Shown here piece after piece: positions 18,064-28,034 of a DNA stretch of 64,000 bases. The DNA is taken from positions 2,257,734 through 2,321,733 of the forward strand of contig NZ_AQXI01000001.1 in the NCBI RefSeq assembly GCF_000376445.1, in the 5' to 3' direction. The notes under the pieces are model-generated. The model saw nothing but the letters and a program-made list of their open reading frames with translations. It searched no databases and had not been told where the DNA came from. Position 1 is the first letter of the stretch. Each line of letters opens with the position of its first letter. Position numbers and translations under genes: made by a program. The DNA comes from Haladaptatus paucihalophilus DX253. GTDB lineage: Archaea > Halobacteriota > Halobacteria > Halobacteriales > Haladaptataceae.

Positions 18064-18660
18064 TCAGTACGAGTTCACGAGGTCGATGTAGTAGTCCCAG
18101 TCCCAGTTGCTGCCGGGGTCGGTGTGACTGCTGGCCGGAACCTGCTCGTGGCCGATGATGCCGCCGTTGGCCGGGTTCGCCGCGTCGCTCGGGACGCTCG
18201 TCGGGTGCTGTTTCGGAATGCCGTACTGGTCACAGAGCCAACTGGCCAGTTTGGCCGACGCACGGTACTGAGCGTCCTCGTAGGTTTCGCTGACGTAGCC
18301 GCCGTGTTCGATGCCGACGGAGTACTGGTTGTAGTCCCAATCCCCGGCGTGCCACGCGATGTTGATGTCACTGACGCTCTGGTACTTGTAGCCGCTCTCG
18401 GAGACGGTGTAGTGGGCGCTGACGTCCGCGTCGGGGTTCTGGAACCAGCTGACCGCACCGCTGGCCGACCCCTGAACGGTGTGGATGATGACCCAATCGA
18501 TTTCTGCCGCACCGCGGTTCGCTGCCGTGTAGTTGCTCGAATCCGCCACTTCCCAATCGACCGTCGGTTTGGCCGCGGCGGTTCCGCTGAACGCGGCCGC
18601 ACCGAGACCTGCCGTTCCTGCCACTCCGATCGTCTTGAGTAGGTTACGTCTGGATGTCAT
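18064..18660 (-). CDS. Tat-exported N-acetylmuramoyl-L-alanine amidase-fold protein
   Basis: 198 residues. Residues 1-30 are a Tat signal (TSRRNLLKTIG, then an Ala-rich stretch ending GTAAAKP). The rest is an Amidase_2/PGRP fold: putative zinc ligands His60 (WVIIHT), His171 (IIGHEQ) and Asp181 (HTDPG), with a Tyr in AHYTV. The usual Lys two residues before the Asp is His179 here. Known family members cleave the amide link in murein. Haloarchaea lack murein, so the target is probably external. The stretch upstream of the gene is AT-rich. Confidence 0.87.
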   Translation of the reverse strand: MTSRRNLLKTIGVAGTAGLGAAAFSGTAAAKPTVDWEVADSSNYTAANRGAAEIDWVIIHTVQGSASGAVSWFQNPDADVSAHYTVSESGYKYQSVSDINIAWHAGDWDYNQYSVGIEHGGYVSETYEDAQYRASAKLASWLCDQYGIPKQHPTSVPSDAANPANGGIIGHEQVPASSHTDPGSNWDWDYYIDLVNSY

Positions 18661-18970
18661 GGTCCAATTAAACCTTACAAACTCTGATTTAAAATATTTT
18701 TTCTAGAAATTTAATCAATTAATTATCTGTTGAATCGATAGATAGGACTGAAAATGGGCTAGCTCGCTCGACGTCACGCGTTGGAAACCGCTGTCGAGAC
18801 CGTTCGGTCGATTCCGGTCTGCGCAGCGTGCGTCGTCCGGGACGGGCGTGGGGATGGCGGTGGTGCGCCGCTTCGAACGCGGAACGATGGGCCGGGCTAT
18901 ATCCCGAAACAGAGCGGGACGATGACCGCAGGTTCGGAACGGTGTCACACACCGTCGGGATAGTCCGACC
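18661..18970. other. 310-bp non-coding gap
   Basis: Between the amidase start (18660) and the geranylgeranyl reductase stop (18971). The first 80 bp are very AT-rich (runs such as TTTAAAATATTTTTT) and should hold the amidase promoter. The remaining 230 bp are GC-rich and contain only short frames without haloarchaeal coding character. I see no repeat or RNA gene in it. Confidence 0.6.
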
Positions 18971-20059
18971 CTACGACGAGCGCGAGAGGAGTTTCCGGAG
19001 GTGGTCCGTCGAGAAGAACGAGGTCGGTTTGTCCATGTGAACGCCGATTTCGCCCTCCATCGCCGTGAGTCCCACCTTCTGGACGGGTTTCGGGAGGGAG
19101 TACGCTCGGCGGACCCAGTGGCCCAGTCGAATCTCGTTTTTCAACTCCCCGCGCCACGCGCGCTCGTAGTCGGCGAGCGTGGCGGGGTCGTCGGGGTCCA
19201 CGGTTTCGACGGCGTGGTCCGCCGCGGTCATGCCGTAGAGGATGCCGCCGCCGGTGAAGGGCTTCGTCTGTGCGGCGGCGTCCCCGATGAGGAAGCCTCG
19301 GTGGGCGGTGACGCTCCGGGCCGGGCCGATGGGAATCATCCCGGCACAGAAATTCTCGGTTTCGACGCCGTAATCGGCCGTAAACCGGTCGAACAGCTCG
19401 CGGGCGTTCTCACCCGGCGGTGCGGCCAGTCCGTACTCGACACCGGCCGTCCCGCGGGGGATTCGCCACGCGAAGAATCGCGGCGCGGTGAGGTGGACGT
19501 CCACGAAATTACCGTTGTGCGTGTCGGTCGTGAACCCGAGTACGCCCTGCAGTTTCTCGCCCGGTTCCGGCAGGTGGAGTTCCCGACGGACGCGCGAGAC
19601 GGGACCGTCACAGCCGACGACCATCTTCCCGCGAAACGTCTCGGTTCCGTCGGGCGTGTTGGCGGTGACGTCCACGTACTCGCCGTGTTCGTCCACGTCC
19701 GAGACGCTGTGTCCTTCGCGCAAATCGGCTCCAGCGTCCTCCGCGGCGCGCGCGAGCGTCCGGTCGAGTCCCACCCGGTCGATGACGTTCGAGATAACCT
19801 CGTCTTTGTAGAAGGGATGTTCGGGGGACCGCGGGCCGTCGATGTGGAAGCGCGCGCCGTAGACTTCGTTCTGGAGGAGGTCGTCACGGGCACCCTCGGG
19901 GGTGAACTTCCAGATATCGGTACTGACGTGGCCGGAGCACGCGAGCGGCGTTCCCACCTGCCCGCGTTCGAGAACGAGAACGTCGTGTCCCGCGTCCGCG
20001 GCCCGTCGCGCGAACCGCGACCCGGCGGGACCGGCACCGACCACCACGAAATCGTACAT
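18971..20059 (-). CDS. Geranylgeranyl reductase-family FAD protein
   Basis: 362 residues from the ATG at 20059 (MYDFVVVGAGPAGSRFARR). The FAD dinucleotide motif is GAGPAG near residue 9, the second FAD motif is LIGDAAAQTKPFTGGG, and the PxxYxWxFP-like region is FFAWRIPRGTAGVEYG. This family saturates geranylgeranyl chains of archaeal lipids or related isoprenoids. It could be a digeranylgeranylglycerophospholipid reductase or a paralogue acting on quinone side chains; several copies are usual in haloarchaea. It follows the DUF7344-type gene by 54 bp on the same strand. Confidence 0.87.
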   Translation of the reverse strand: MYDFVVVGAGPAGSRFARRAADAGHDVLVLERGQVGTPLACSGHVSTDIWKFTPEGARDDLLQNEVYGARFHIDGPRSPEHPFYKDEVISNVIDRVGLDRTLARAAEDAGADLREGHSVSDVDEHGEYVDVTANTPDGTETFRGKMVVGCDGPVSRVRRELHLPEPGEKLQGVLGFTTDTHNGNFVDVHLTAPRFFAWRIPRGTAGVEYGLAAPPGENARELFDRFTADYGVETENFCAGMIPIGPARSVTAHRGFLIGDAAAQTKPFTGGGILYGMTAADHAVETVDPDDPATLADYERAWRGELKNEIRLGHWVRRAYSLPKPVQKVGLTAMEGEIGVHMDKPTSFFSTDHLRKLLSRSS

Positions 20060-20113
20060 TATCGTCGGTTGTTCGCCGCGGGGCAAAATAGCTTCTTTCT
20101 CGGGTCGGGGTCG

Positions 20114-20659
20114 CTACCGCGCCGATGGCGGTCGTTCTCCCGTCCCGAGTTGCCGACGTCGGAGGTAATGAACGAGCGCGGAGAGCGCGAACGCGGCGAC
20201 GATGAGGACGCCCCAAATCTTGTCGGGGATGGCCGAAAACGGCGGAATACCGAGGAAGTCGGCGAAGACGAGAATCGCGCTCACGATGGCGAGACCGAGG
20301 TAATACCGAATCCACGGGAACTCGTCCTGTGGCCGCAAGTATCCCTCCAATTGCGCGGCGTTGTCGGAGAGTTCGACGATGCCGCGGCTCTGGTTGTACT
20401 CTACGATACCCGCATCCGAGAGCTTCGGGAGATGTGTCTGGTACAGCGAGGTGTACACCGACTTGCGCTCGTTCGCGGACAGGCCCTCGACCGTGGTGTC
20501 GTTCTCCCACGCGGCGACCTGTTCAGCAAGCTCGCTCAGTTCCACCGGCCGGCCCTGCTGCTTGAGGTAGTGGAGCGTGTACCGTCGTCGTCTATTTTTC
20601 AGAACGTCGAAGATGAGATCTTCGGACAGTTCTTGAGGGGTTCCATCAGTCGAACTCAT
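20114..20659 (-). CDS. DUF7344-type regulator with two transmembrane helices
   Basis: 181 residues from the ATG at 20659 (MSSTDGTPQELSEDLIF). The N-terminal winged helix carries the YTLHYLKQQGRPVEL start and the signature YQTHLPKLSDAGIVEYN. The C-terminal 55 residues contain two hydrophobic helices (YYLGLAIVSAILVFADFL and WGVLIVAAFALSALVHYL), so the DNA-binding domain should be membrane-tethered on the cytoplasmic side. It probably senses a membrane-related signal; the target is unknown. An upstream in-frame ATG at 20677 adds six residues. Confidence 0.82.
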   Translation of the reverse strand: MSSTDGTPQELSEDLIFDVLKNRRRRYTLHYLKQQGRPVELSELAEQVAAWENDTTVEGLSANERKSVYTSLYQTHLPKLSDAGIVEYNQSRGIVELSDNAAQLEGYLRPQDEFPWIRYYLGLAIVSAILVFADFLGIPPFSAIPDKIWGVLIVAAFALSALVHYLRRRQLGTGERPPSAR

Positions 20660-20912
20660 GCCACCGGAGAGTCGCAATCGGTTGTTTCGGCTATGCCACC
20701 GCCACCCGGACGTAACACGAGTGCGAAGTTACCGCGGACGACACTTTGTTATCCAGTGCTTAGCTGCCTGTAGTTTTCAAACTAATTACGATAACCGGGC
20801 TTAAGCGGCCGATTCTCCCGGGTAAGCCCGCCATTCCGCTTCGAAAAATCGTTCCGTATCTCGCTCGAGAACAGTTGCATCCCGGTTTGCGAGCGGTCTC
20901 GCGCGCCGGTCC

Positions 20913-23855
20913 TCAATCGTCCATCGCCGCGGGTGCGGGTCTGTCCGCACGGGGGCCGTCGAGTTCGACGTGCGGGAGTTTATCGCGGAGATACTGCCCC
21001 GTGTAGGAGTCGTCGGCGCGCGCGATCTCCTCCGGCGTTCCGGTGGCGACGATTTCGCCGCCCTTCTCGCCGCCCTCGGGACCGAGGTCGATAACGTGGT
21101 CCGCGTTCTTCACGAGGTCGAGTTCGTGTTCGATGACGGCGATGGTGTTGCCCTTGTCCGTCAGTCGCTGGAGCACCGAAACGAGTTTGCGCTCGTCCTC
21201 GTGATGCAGGCCGGTCGTCGGTTCGTCCAGCAGGTACAGCGTCTCGCCCGTGTCCTTCTTGCCGAGTTCCTCGGCGAGTTTGATGCGCTGGGCTTCCCCG
21301 CCGGAGAGGGTCGTGGACGGCTGACCGAGTTTCATGTAGTCCAGTCCCACGTCCTTCAGCAGTTTCAGCCGCCGACGGATGCGCGAGTCGTGCTCGAAGA
21401 AGTCGTGGGCCTCCTCGACGGACATGTCGAGCACGTCCGCGATGGTCGCGCCGCGGTAGGTCACGTCCAGCGTCTCGTCGTTGTAGCGCGCGCCGTCACA
21501 CTCCTCGCACGGAACGTACACGTCCGAGAGGAAGTTCATCTCGATTTTGACGGTGCCCTGCCCGCCACACTCCTCACAGCGCCCGCCCTTGACGTTGAAC
21601 GAGAAGCGACCCTTCTCGTAGCCGCGCTGTTTGGCGAGTTTCGTCTCGGCGAACGATTTGCGGACGTAATCGAACACGCCCGTGTAGGTCGCGGGGTTCG
21701 ACCGCGGCGTCCGACCGATTGGCGACTGGTCGATGAGTCGCACCTTCTCGATGTTCTCCATCCCCTCGATGGCATCGTGCTCGCCGGGGTCCACCGAGGT
21801 GTTGTCGTTCATCTCGCGGGCCAGTCCTTTGTAGAGGATGTCGTGCATCAGCGTGGATTTGCCCGACCCGGACACGCCCGTGATGGCCGTGAACTTCCCG
21901 ACCGGAATCTCCACGTCGAGGTCCTTGAGGTTGTGCTGGCGCGCTCCTCGAACCGTGAGGTGTGCGTCGCTCTCCCGACGCTCCTCGGGCACGGGAATCT
22001 CCTTTCGTCCGGCGAGGTAGTCGCCCGTGATGCTCTCCTCGTGGGCCATCACGTCCTCCACGTCGCCCTGCACGACGACTTCGCCGCCGCGTCTGCCGGG
22101 GCCGGGACCGATGTCGATAACGTTGTCCGCCCGGCGCATCGTCTCCTCGTCGTGTTCGACGACGATGAGGGTGTTGCCCAAGTCGCGGAGTTCACACAGC
22201 GTGTTCAGCAGGCGGTCGTTGTCGCGCTGGTGAAGACCGATGGAGGGTTCGTCCAGCACGTAGAGAACGCCGACGAGTCCCGAGCCGATTTGGGTCGCAA
22301 GTCGAATCCGCTGACTCTCCCCGCCCGAGAGCGTCGAGGCCTCCCGGTCGAGCGTGAGATACTGCAGGCCGACCTCCTCCATGAAGCCGAGTCGCGCGCG
22401 AATCTCCTTGAGAATCTCCTCGGCGATGCGGTTCTGGCGGTCGGTCAGGTTCGCTTCGAGGTTTTCGAAGTGCTCCAGTGCGTCCCCGATAGACATCCGG
22501 TTGACTTCGGAAATCGACGTGCCGTCGACGTACACCGAGCGACTTTCGGGGCGGAGTCGCGTGCCGTCACAGGCCGGACACTCGGTTACGGCCATGTAGT
22601 CCTCGATGTGGCCGCGCGCCCGGTCGCTGTCAGTTTCGACGTAGCGTCGTTCGAGGTTCGGGATGACGCCCTCGAACGGTTCCTCCTTCCGGCGGATGCC
22701 GTTCTTCGTGTTCCACTTGAACAGCACGTCCTCGTCGGTGCCGTAGAGGAATCCCTGTCGAACCTCCTCGCTGAGGTCCTCGAACGGCGTCGTCAACTCC
22801 ACGCCGAAGTGTTCGGCGACGGAATCGAGTTGGCGGCGGTAGTACGTCCGCTGGTAACTCCACGGCTCGAAGACGTGTTTGAGCTGTTTCGACGGGTCCT
22901 CCACGACGAGGTCCTCGTCTATCTCCTTCGTCTCGCCGATACCCTCACACTCGGGACACGCGCCGTGCGGACTGTTGAACGAGAAGCTCCGCGTCTCGAT
23001 TTCGCGGAAGTCGATGCCGCAACTCGTGCAGGCCAACTCCTCGGAGAACTCCACGACGAGTCGGTCGTCGCCGTCCCCGGCCAAGTCGCCCGTCGAACGG
23101 GATTCGGACCCGAGATTCGCGTCTTCGGGTGCGTTCGGGACGATGAGTTTCATCACGCCTTCGGCCTCCTCCAGCGCGGTCTCCACGCTGTCGTTGATGC
23201 GGCTTCGGGCCTCCTCGCTGACCTTCACGCGGTCCACGATGACGTCGATGGTGTGGTCGTAGTTCTTGTCGAGGTCCGGCCGGTCGAGCGTCAAATCGAA
23301 CTCCTCGCCGTCCACTTCGACGCGCGAGTAGCCGTCCGAAACGAGGTCGTCGAACAGGTCTGCGAACGCGCCCTTCTGGTCGCGGACGACCGGCGCGGCG
23401 ATTTTCGCCTTGGTCCCTTCGGGCAAATCAAGCACCCGACGAACCATGTTCTGGGCGCTCTGTTCGCCGACCTCTCGTCCACACTGCGGACAGTGCGGCG
23501 TGCCGACGCGGGCGTAGAGCAGTCGCAAGTAGTCGTGCAGTTCCGTCACGGTACCGACCGTCGAACGCGGGTTGTTCGCCGCGTTCTTCTGGTCGATGGA
23601 GATGGCGGGCGACAGGCCTTCGACGTTCTCGACCTGCGGTTTGTCCATCTGCCCGAGGAAGTTCCGGGCGTAGGCCGACAGGCTCTCGATGTAGCGTCGC
23701 TGTCCCTCAGCGTACACCGTCTCGAAGGCGAGCGAGGACTTCCCCGACCCGGACAGGCCGGTGACGACGTTGAACTCCTCGCGCGGAATCTTCACATCGA
23801 GGTCTTTGAGGTTGTGCTCCTCGGCCCCCCGCACTTCGATGTAGTCCTTGCTCAT
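20913..23855 (-). CDS. uvrA: UvrA, excinuclease ABC subunit A
   Basis: 980 residues. Walker A motifs are GLSGSGKSS (near residue 33) and GVSGSGKST. Zinc modules are CTSCG...CPEC in the first half and CEECGGQ...CEEC in the second. Both signature loops ([22 protein letters not shown]) are present, as are the aspartates of Walker B. It is the damage-recognition ATPase of nucleotide excision repair, which haloarchaea acquired from bacteria and use for UV repair. UvrB and UvrC are not in this window. The upstream neighbour is a divergent ABC exporter. Confidence 0.98.
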   Translation of the reverse strand: MSKDYIEVRGAEEHNLKDLDVKIPREEFNVVTGLSGSGKSSLAFETVYAEGQRRYIESLSAYARNFLGQMDKPQVENVEGLSPAISIDQKNAANNPRSTVGTVTELHDYLRLLYARVGTPHCPQCGREVGEQSAQNMVRRVLDLPEGTKAKIAAPVVRDQKGAFADLFDDLVSDGYSRVEVDGEEFDLTLDRPDLDKNYDHTIDVIVDRVKVSEEARSRINDSVETALEEAEGVMKLIVPNAPEDANLGSESRSTGDLAGDGDDRLVVEFSEELACTSCGIDFREIETRSFSFNSPHGACPECEGIGETKEIDEDLVVEDPSKQLKHVFEPWSYQRTYYRRQLDSVAEHFGVELTTPFEDLSEEVRQGFLYGTDEDVLFKWNTKNGIRRKEEPFEGVIPNLERRYVETDSDRARGHIEDYMAVTECPACDGTRLRPESRSVYVDGTSISEVNRMSIGDALEHFENLEANLTDRQNRIAEEILKEIRARLGFMEEVGLQYLTLDREASTLSGGESQRIRLATQIGSGLVGVLYVLDEPSIGLHQRDNDRLLNTLCELRDLGNTLIVVEHDEETMRRADNVIDIGPGPGRRGGEVVVQGDVEDVMAHEESITGDYLAGRKEIPVPEERRESDAHLTVRGARQHNLKDLDVEIPVGKFTAITGVSGSGKSTLMHDILYKGLAREMNDNTSVDPGEHDAIEGMENIEKVRLIDQSPIGRTPRSNPATYTGVFDYVRKSFAETKLAKQRGYEKGRFSFNVKGGRCEECGGQGTVKIEMNFLSDVYVPCEECDGARYNDETLDVTYRGATIADVLDMSVEEAHDFFEHDSRIRRRLKLLKDVGLDYMKLGQPSTTLSGGEAQRIKLAEELGKKDTGETLYLLDEPTTGLHHEDERKLVSVLQRLTDKGNTIAVIEHELDLVKNADHVIDLGPEGGEKGGEIVATGTPEEIARADDSYTGQYLRDKLPHVELDGPRADRPAPAAMDD

Positions 23856-23998
23856 CTATACTCAGACAGCGACTGGACGAGGGTATGCCTATCGGTTGGG
23901 AATGCAAGCGGAGTGAAAGTGAAGCGTGAGGAGACGGAACCGGGAGCTGAGACGGACCACCGAACGGGACATATTCGTTCGGTCCTTACCGAACGTAA

Positions 23999-25933
23999 GT
24001 GCCATCGAACACAGCGATACCGGAGGAAGCGGAACGGCACACGATGTGGCGACTCTTCGCCGAGTACGGCCGCGGCTACTGGCCGCAGTTCGTCGCGGGG
24101 TTCGTCGGGACGATACTCGGACGCCTCTCGGGTCTCCTGCCGCCGGTCATCCTCGGTATCGCCATCGACTCCATCTTCCTGAACGAACAGGCGTTCCACA
24201 TTCGATTCATTCCGGCGGCGTGGACGCCGACGACGCCGAGCGGCCAGCTTTGGCTCTCCATCGGTATCGTCCTCGCCTCGTTCCTCGTCGGGGCGGCGTT
24301 CTCGTGGCTGGAAGGCTGGGGCTGGAACGCGTTCGCACAGGGAGTCCAGCACAGGCTCCGCGTGGACACCTACGACAGGATGCAACTGCTCGACATGAAC
24401 TTCTTCGACGGCAAGCAGACGGGCGAGTTGATGTCCATCCTGAACAACGACGTGAACCAGTTGGAGACGTTTCTGAACGACGGGCTGAGTTCGGCGCTCC
24501 GAATCGCCGTGCTCATCGTCGGCATCGGCGGCATCCTGTTCACCCTCAATCCGGCGCTCGCGCTCGTTGCGCTGCTGCCGGTTCCCTTCCTCACCGCGTT
24601 CACGTACCTGTTCGTGCGGACCATCCAGCCGAAGTACGCCGCGATGCGGGCGAGCGTCGGCGCGCTCAACTCCCGACTGGAGAACAACCTCGGCGGTATC
24701 CGCGTCATCAAGTCCGAAACCGCGGAATCCTACGAATCCGGCAGAATCGAGGAGGCGTCCGGCGACTACTACGACGCGAACTGGGACGCCATCACGACCC
24801 GAATCACCTTCTTCCCCGGCCTGAGCCTCCTGACCGGCATCGGCTACGCCGTCACCTTCGCTGTCGGCGGCTTTTGGCTGCTCTCGGGTGCGCCGGGGCC
24901 GCTCACCGGCGCGCTCGAACCCGGCGTGTTCGTCACTTTCGTCATCCTGAGCCAGCAGTTCATCTGGCCCATGGCGCAGTTCGGGCAGATAATCAATATC
25001 TACCAGCGCGCCGAGGCGTCGAGCGACCGGGTGTACTCGCTGATGAACGAACGGGGAACGCTGGACGAAAGCGCCGACGCGCCGGATTTGGTGGTCACGG
25101 ACGGCACCGTCGAGTACGACGACGTGGGATTCGGCTACGACGAGGAGCAAGTCGTCTCGAACATCGACTTTCGTGCCGGACGCGGCGACACGCTGGCGCT
25201 CGTCGGCCCGACCGGGGCCGGGAAATCCACCGTCCTCAAACTCCTGCTCCGCATGTACGACGTTGACGAGGGGGCAATCCGCATCGACGGCACCGACATC
25301 CGCGACGTGAACCTCCGCAGTTTGCGGCGGGCGGTCGGTCACGTCAGTCAGGAACCGTTCCTGTTCTACGGGACGGTCAAGGAGAACATCGCCTACGGGA
25401 CGTTCGACGCCGCGGACGACGAAATCGAGGCGGCCGCGAAAGCCGCCGAGGCACACGAGTTCATCGTCAATCTGCCCGACGGCTACGACACCAAGGTCGG
25501 CGAGCGCGGCGTGAAACTCTCGGGTGGTCAGCGCCAGCGACTCTCCATCGCGCGGACGGTTCTGAAGGACCCCGACATCCTCGTCCTCGACGAGGCGACG
25601 AGCCACGTCGATACCGAAACCGAAGCCCTCATCCAGCGAAGCCTCGCCTCGCTCGTGGACGAGAAGACCACGTTCGCCATCGCCCACCGCCTCTCGACTA
25701 TCAAGGATGCGGACGAAATCGTCGTCTTGGACGAGGGCGAGATAGTCGAACGCGGCACTCACGACGAACTGCTGGCGTTCGAGGGCCTGTACGCGAATCT
25801 CTGGCATGTGCAGGCTGGCGAAATCGAAGCCCTTCCGCGGGAGTTCATCGAGCGGGCGATTCGACGGCAGGCGGAAATCGAAGACGGCGACGTCGAGGGA
25901 ACGGAGGCACAGGCGGACGGCGGAGAGCGATAG
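23999..25933 (+). CDS. ABC exporter, fused permease and ATPase
   Basis: 644 residues beginning at GTG 23999. Six transmembrane helices lie in the N-terminal 320 residues. The ATPase carries Walker A GPTGAGKST (about 402), Q-loop SQEPF, signature LSGGQRQRLS (about 506), Walker B ILVLDEAT and H-loop IAHRLST. It is a half-size MsbA/multidrug-type exporter acting as a homodimer or with an unseen partner; the substrate is unknown. Its start is 143 bp from the uvrA start on the opposite strand. Confidence 0.93.
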   Translation: MPSNTAIPEEAERHTMWRLFAEYGRGYWPQFVAGFVGTILGRLSGLLPPVILGIAIDSIFLNEQAFHIRFIPAAWTPTTPSGQLWLSIGIVLASFLVGAAFSWLEGWGWNAFAQGVQHRLRVDTYDRMQLLDMNFFDGKQTGELMSILNNDVNQLETFLNDGLSSALRIAVLIVGIGGILFTLNPALALVALLPVPFLTAFTYLFVRTIQPKYAAMRASVGALNSRLENNLGGIRVIKSETAESYESGRIEEASGDYYDANWDAITTRITFFPGLSLLTGIGYAVTFAVGGFWLLSGAPGPLTGALEPGVFVTFVILSQQFIWPMAQFGQIINIYQRAEASSDRVYSLMNERGTLDESADAPDLVVTDGTVEYDDVGFGYDEEQVVSNIDFRAGRGDTLALVGPTGAGKSTVLKLLLRMYDVDEGAIRIDGTDIRDVNLRSLRRAVGHVSQEPFLFYGTVKENIAYGTFDAADDEIEAAAKAAEAHEFIVNLPDGYDTKVGERGVKLSGGQRQRLSIARTVLKDPDILVLDEATSHVDTETEALIQRSLASLVDEKTTFAIAHRLSTIKDADEIVVLDEGEIVERGTHDELLAFEGLYANLWHVQAGEIEALPREFIERAIRRQAEIEDGDVEGTEAQADGGER

Positions 25934-25978
25934 CCTCGCCCCCATATTTAAATACAATAACACGACAAGCTGTGAACA

Positions 25979-26557
25979 ATGGAACCTCCAACGCGGCGCG
26001 ACATCGGCGGCGTCGTTCTCGACGACGACACGTACACGGTCAAACAGAGCCACTTCCGGAACAAGTACAAGGTGTACGATTCCGCCGGAAACCTCGTCCT
26101 GAAGTCGAAACAGAAGCTGTTCAAGATGAAAGAGGAGTTCCCGTTTTACGACGCCGACGGGAACGTCGTCTTTCGGGTGAAGGCGAAGAACGTCTTCGAT
26201 GTCGCCGGTGATTACGTCCTCGTGGACGAACGCTCTGGCGACCCCGTTTTAGTGCTCAACAAGAACTTCACCTTCTTCCACCACCGCTGGACGATACAAC
26301 TCCCGGACGGAACCGAACTCGCGGAAGTCGCCTCCAGAAGTGCGGTCCTCGAAGCGCTGCGGTCACTCATCGACGTCCTCTCGTTCCTCCCGCACAAGTA
26401 CTCCATCACCTCGCCCGAGGGAGATTCCATCGGCGAAATCCAGGGCCATTTCTCGCTCCGCGATAAGTACGACGTTCGCATCCACGACACGGGGTCGATA
26501 CCGAAAACGGCGCTCGTCGCGGGAGCGATAGCCATCGACGCGCTGGAAGGGAACTGA
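25979..26557 (+). CDS. LURP-one-related (LOR/scramblase-like) protein
   Basis: 192 residues. The tubby-like beta-barrel pattern is clear: DDTYTVKQSHFRNKYKVYD, then repeated strand pairs (GNLVLKSKQKLF, GNVVFRVKAKN, GDYVLVDERSG) and a central hydrophobic C-terminal helix region (KTALVAGAIAIDAL). LURP-one-related proteins are of unknown molecular function, related to phospholipid scramblases. It follows the ABC exporter by 45 bp. Its stop codon lies only 6 bp from the displaced SDR gene tail at 26564-26614. Confidence 0.85.
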   Translation: MEPPTRRDIGGVVLDDDTYTVKQSHFRNKYKVYDSAGNLVLKSKQKLFKMKEEFPFYDADGNVVFRVKAKNVFDVAGDYVLVDERSGDPVLVLNKNFTFFHHRWTIQLPDGTELAEVASRSAVLEALRSLIDVLSFLPHKYSITSPEGDSIGEIQGHFSLRDKYDVRIHDTGSIPKTALVAGAIAIDALEGN

Positions 26558-26563
26558 CCCGAC

Positions 26564-26614
26564 TCAGACCTTCTCCGGCAACCAACCGCCGTCCACTTCG
26601 ACGTTCACGCCGCT
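26564..26614 (-). pseudogene. Displaced 3' tail of the SDR gene
   Basis: Read on the minus strand, this segment encodes SGVNVEVDGGWLPEKV followed by TGA. It is identical, except the stop codon, to the end of the intact SDR gene at 28817-29554, which ends with TAA. No upstream part is attached. It is best read as the original 3' end of the SDR gene, cut off when the 2.25-kb element inserted. Confidence 0.88.
26566..26614. repeat. Left 49-bp attachment-like direct repeat
   Basis: Identical over 49 bp to 28819-28867. The identity begins at the first base of the SDR stop codon and runs into the coding region; beyond both ends the sequences differ. It is followed at once by AT-rich DNA (TAAATAATTGTCATC). 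Confidence 0.9.
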
Positions 26615-26769
26615 TAAATAATTGTCATCTAATTACACATCATACGTGAGTATTTGGAAGAACATCAAGACGTTTGGCTCAGCCATGAGGTACAGTGCAC
26701 CTTTAAGCAAGTGAAGAGTTTTTTCGATGAAATTTCACGAATGGATAAATTAAAGCCGATTGTCGGTTC

Positions 26770-26988
26770 TCAATCAGAATGTATCGTAACAAGGAATGCG
26801 TGAGATGTGAGCACTGCACCTACTGTAAATATCACCACGCTCACAACCGCACCGATATCTCCACTTCCTCCGATAGAGATGATGTTTGGTGAGATGGCAA
26901 CTAACAGGTTATTAATTGCAAAATACGCTATTACCGCCATCAGTACTATACCAACTCCTGATTGGATGGCACGATAGTTTATATTCAT
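26770..26988 (-). CDS. Small two-helix membrane protein in the insertion
   Basis: 72 residues. Two hydrophobic helices are visible (VGIVLMAVIAYFAINNLLVAI and GAVVSVVIFTVGAVLTSHAFL) around a short Gly-rich turn (SIGGSGDIG). The gene is AT-rich. It lies 43 bp downstream of the Tat-exported gene on the same strand, so the two are probably co-transcribed. A role as a membrane partner or immunity-like protein for the exported one is conceivable but is only inference from position. Confidence 0.6.
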   Translation of the reverse strand: MNINYRAIQSGVGIVLMAVIAYFAINNLLVAISPNIISIGGSGDIGAVVSVVIFTVGAVLTSHAFLVTIHSD

Positions 26989-27031
26989 GTAGAAGGATTT
27001 GATAAAGCGTTGTTTATTTTTTGCGATTAAC

Positions 27032-27895
27032 TTATAGAGTGTCGTCTCTCTGTCTATTCCCCGGTATTGTCCATGAATCTGCCCCTACAGGGAGGCTAAC
27101 ACTAATTCCAGTACCGATAACAGGTACAGCTACGTTCTGCAGAATATTCCAGTCTGCAATATTACCATAGCTCCAAGTATGTTTATACAACCCTGAAACG
27201 TTACCAACAGTCCGAGTATCTTGTTTTATTAATACCATTTGGGCGTATCCTGTGCCAACTGGGTACCACTCACTAACTCCGTCTCCGTCGACATCTCCTT
27301 GATTTCTCTTATCGTTAAAAGTCACAACGGAAGCGTTGTTTGGTGCGTCTATGTTGGCTGCGTTCGGTTCGCTCTTTAAGTCCGTAACGCCGCTCACGGA
27401 ATTCGATGTATTCGGATCCTTGAGAGTTCCACTGTAAATGATGCTATCATCTTTATATCCGAAAACATCTTGCTCATATCCCAAAATCCCGACATCAACA
27501 GGTGCTGGACCATCTACGTCACCTTTTGTGTTCTTGAGGTCCCACGATAAGCCGATAGCATATTCGTTCTTGTTTTCATTCCAGACTCCAGTAAAGAATG
27601 ACGCACTACTATCGCTTTTGTCGAAATAATCTTGAGTCGAGACTCCATCACTGGGTGGTGATTGAGTTGTAACCGAGTATTCTACATCGTGTGCATCAAG
27701 CAAGTCAAACGCTTTCTTCCTTTCTCCGCTTTTCATTAAGGAAACAAACTCATTTTTGATGCCAGCGTTAACAATCCCTGTCTTTTCTTGCTTCGCGCTT
27801 ACTCCTGCAGAAGTAAAACCTGCAGTTACTGCAAGTCCTGCAGCTGATTTGATAATGTTACGTCGTGTTTGATTTTGCCCAAGTTTCTTGCTCAT
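27032..27895 (-). CDS. Tat-exported protein of unknown function in the insertion
   Basis: 287 residues. The N-terminus is a Tat signal: NQTRRNIIKSAAG, a hydrophobic stretch (LAVTAGFTSAG) and VSAKQ. The mature part has no cysteine and no recognised domain; it is rich in Asn, Asp, Ser and Tyr and looks beta-rich (YAIGLSWDL, GTGYAQMVLI), with an Asp-rich DVDGDGVSEW stretch that may bind calcium. AT-rich throughout. It is divergent from the regulator at 28035; a TATA-like TAAAAGTAA lies about 30 bp upstream of its start. Confidence 0.72.
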   Translation of the reverse strand: MSKKLGQNQTRRNIIKSAAGLAVTAGFTSAGVSAKQEKTGIVNAGIKNEFVSLMKSGERKKAFDLLDAHDVEYSVTTQSPPSDGVSTQDYFDKSDSSASFFTGVWNENKNEYAIGLSWDLKNTKGDVDGPAPVDVGILGYEQDVFGYKDDSIIYSGTLKDPNTSNSVSGVTDLKSEPNAANIDAPNNASVVTFNDKRNQGDVDGDGVSEWYPVGTGYAQMVLIKQDTRTVGNVSGLYKHTWSYGNIADWNILQNVAVPVIGTGISVSLPVGADSWTIPGNRQRDDTL

Positions 27896-28034
27896 GCTAC
27901 AGATGCAGATTTCTGGTAGTATTACTTTTAGCTAATTACTGAAAATATTCCCAGAACATGGGAACCGACCCATAAGATGGAATTGGCCCAAATATAATCT
28001 CAAATATTATGTGGGTAGAAGAAAAATATAAGTC

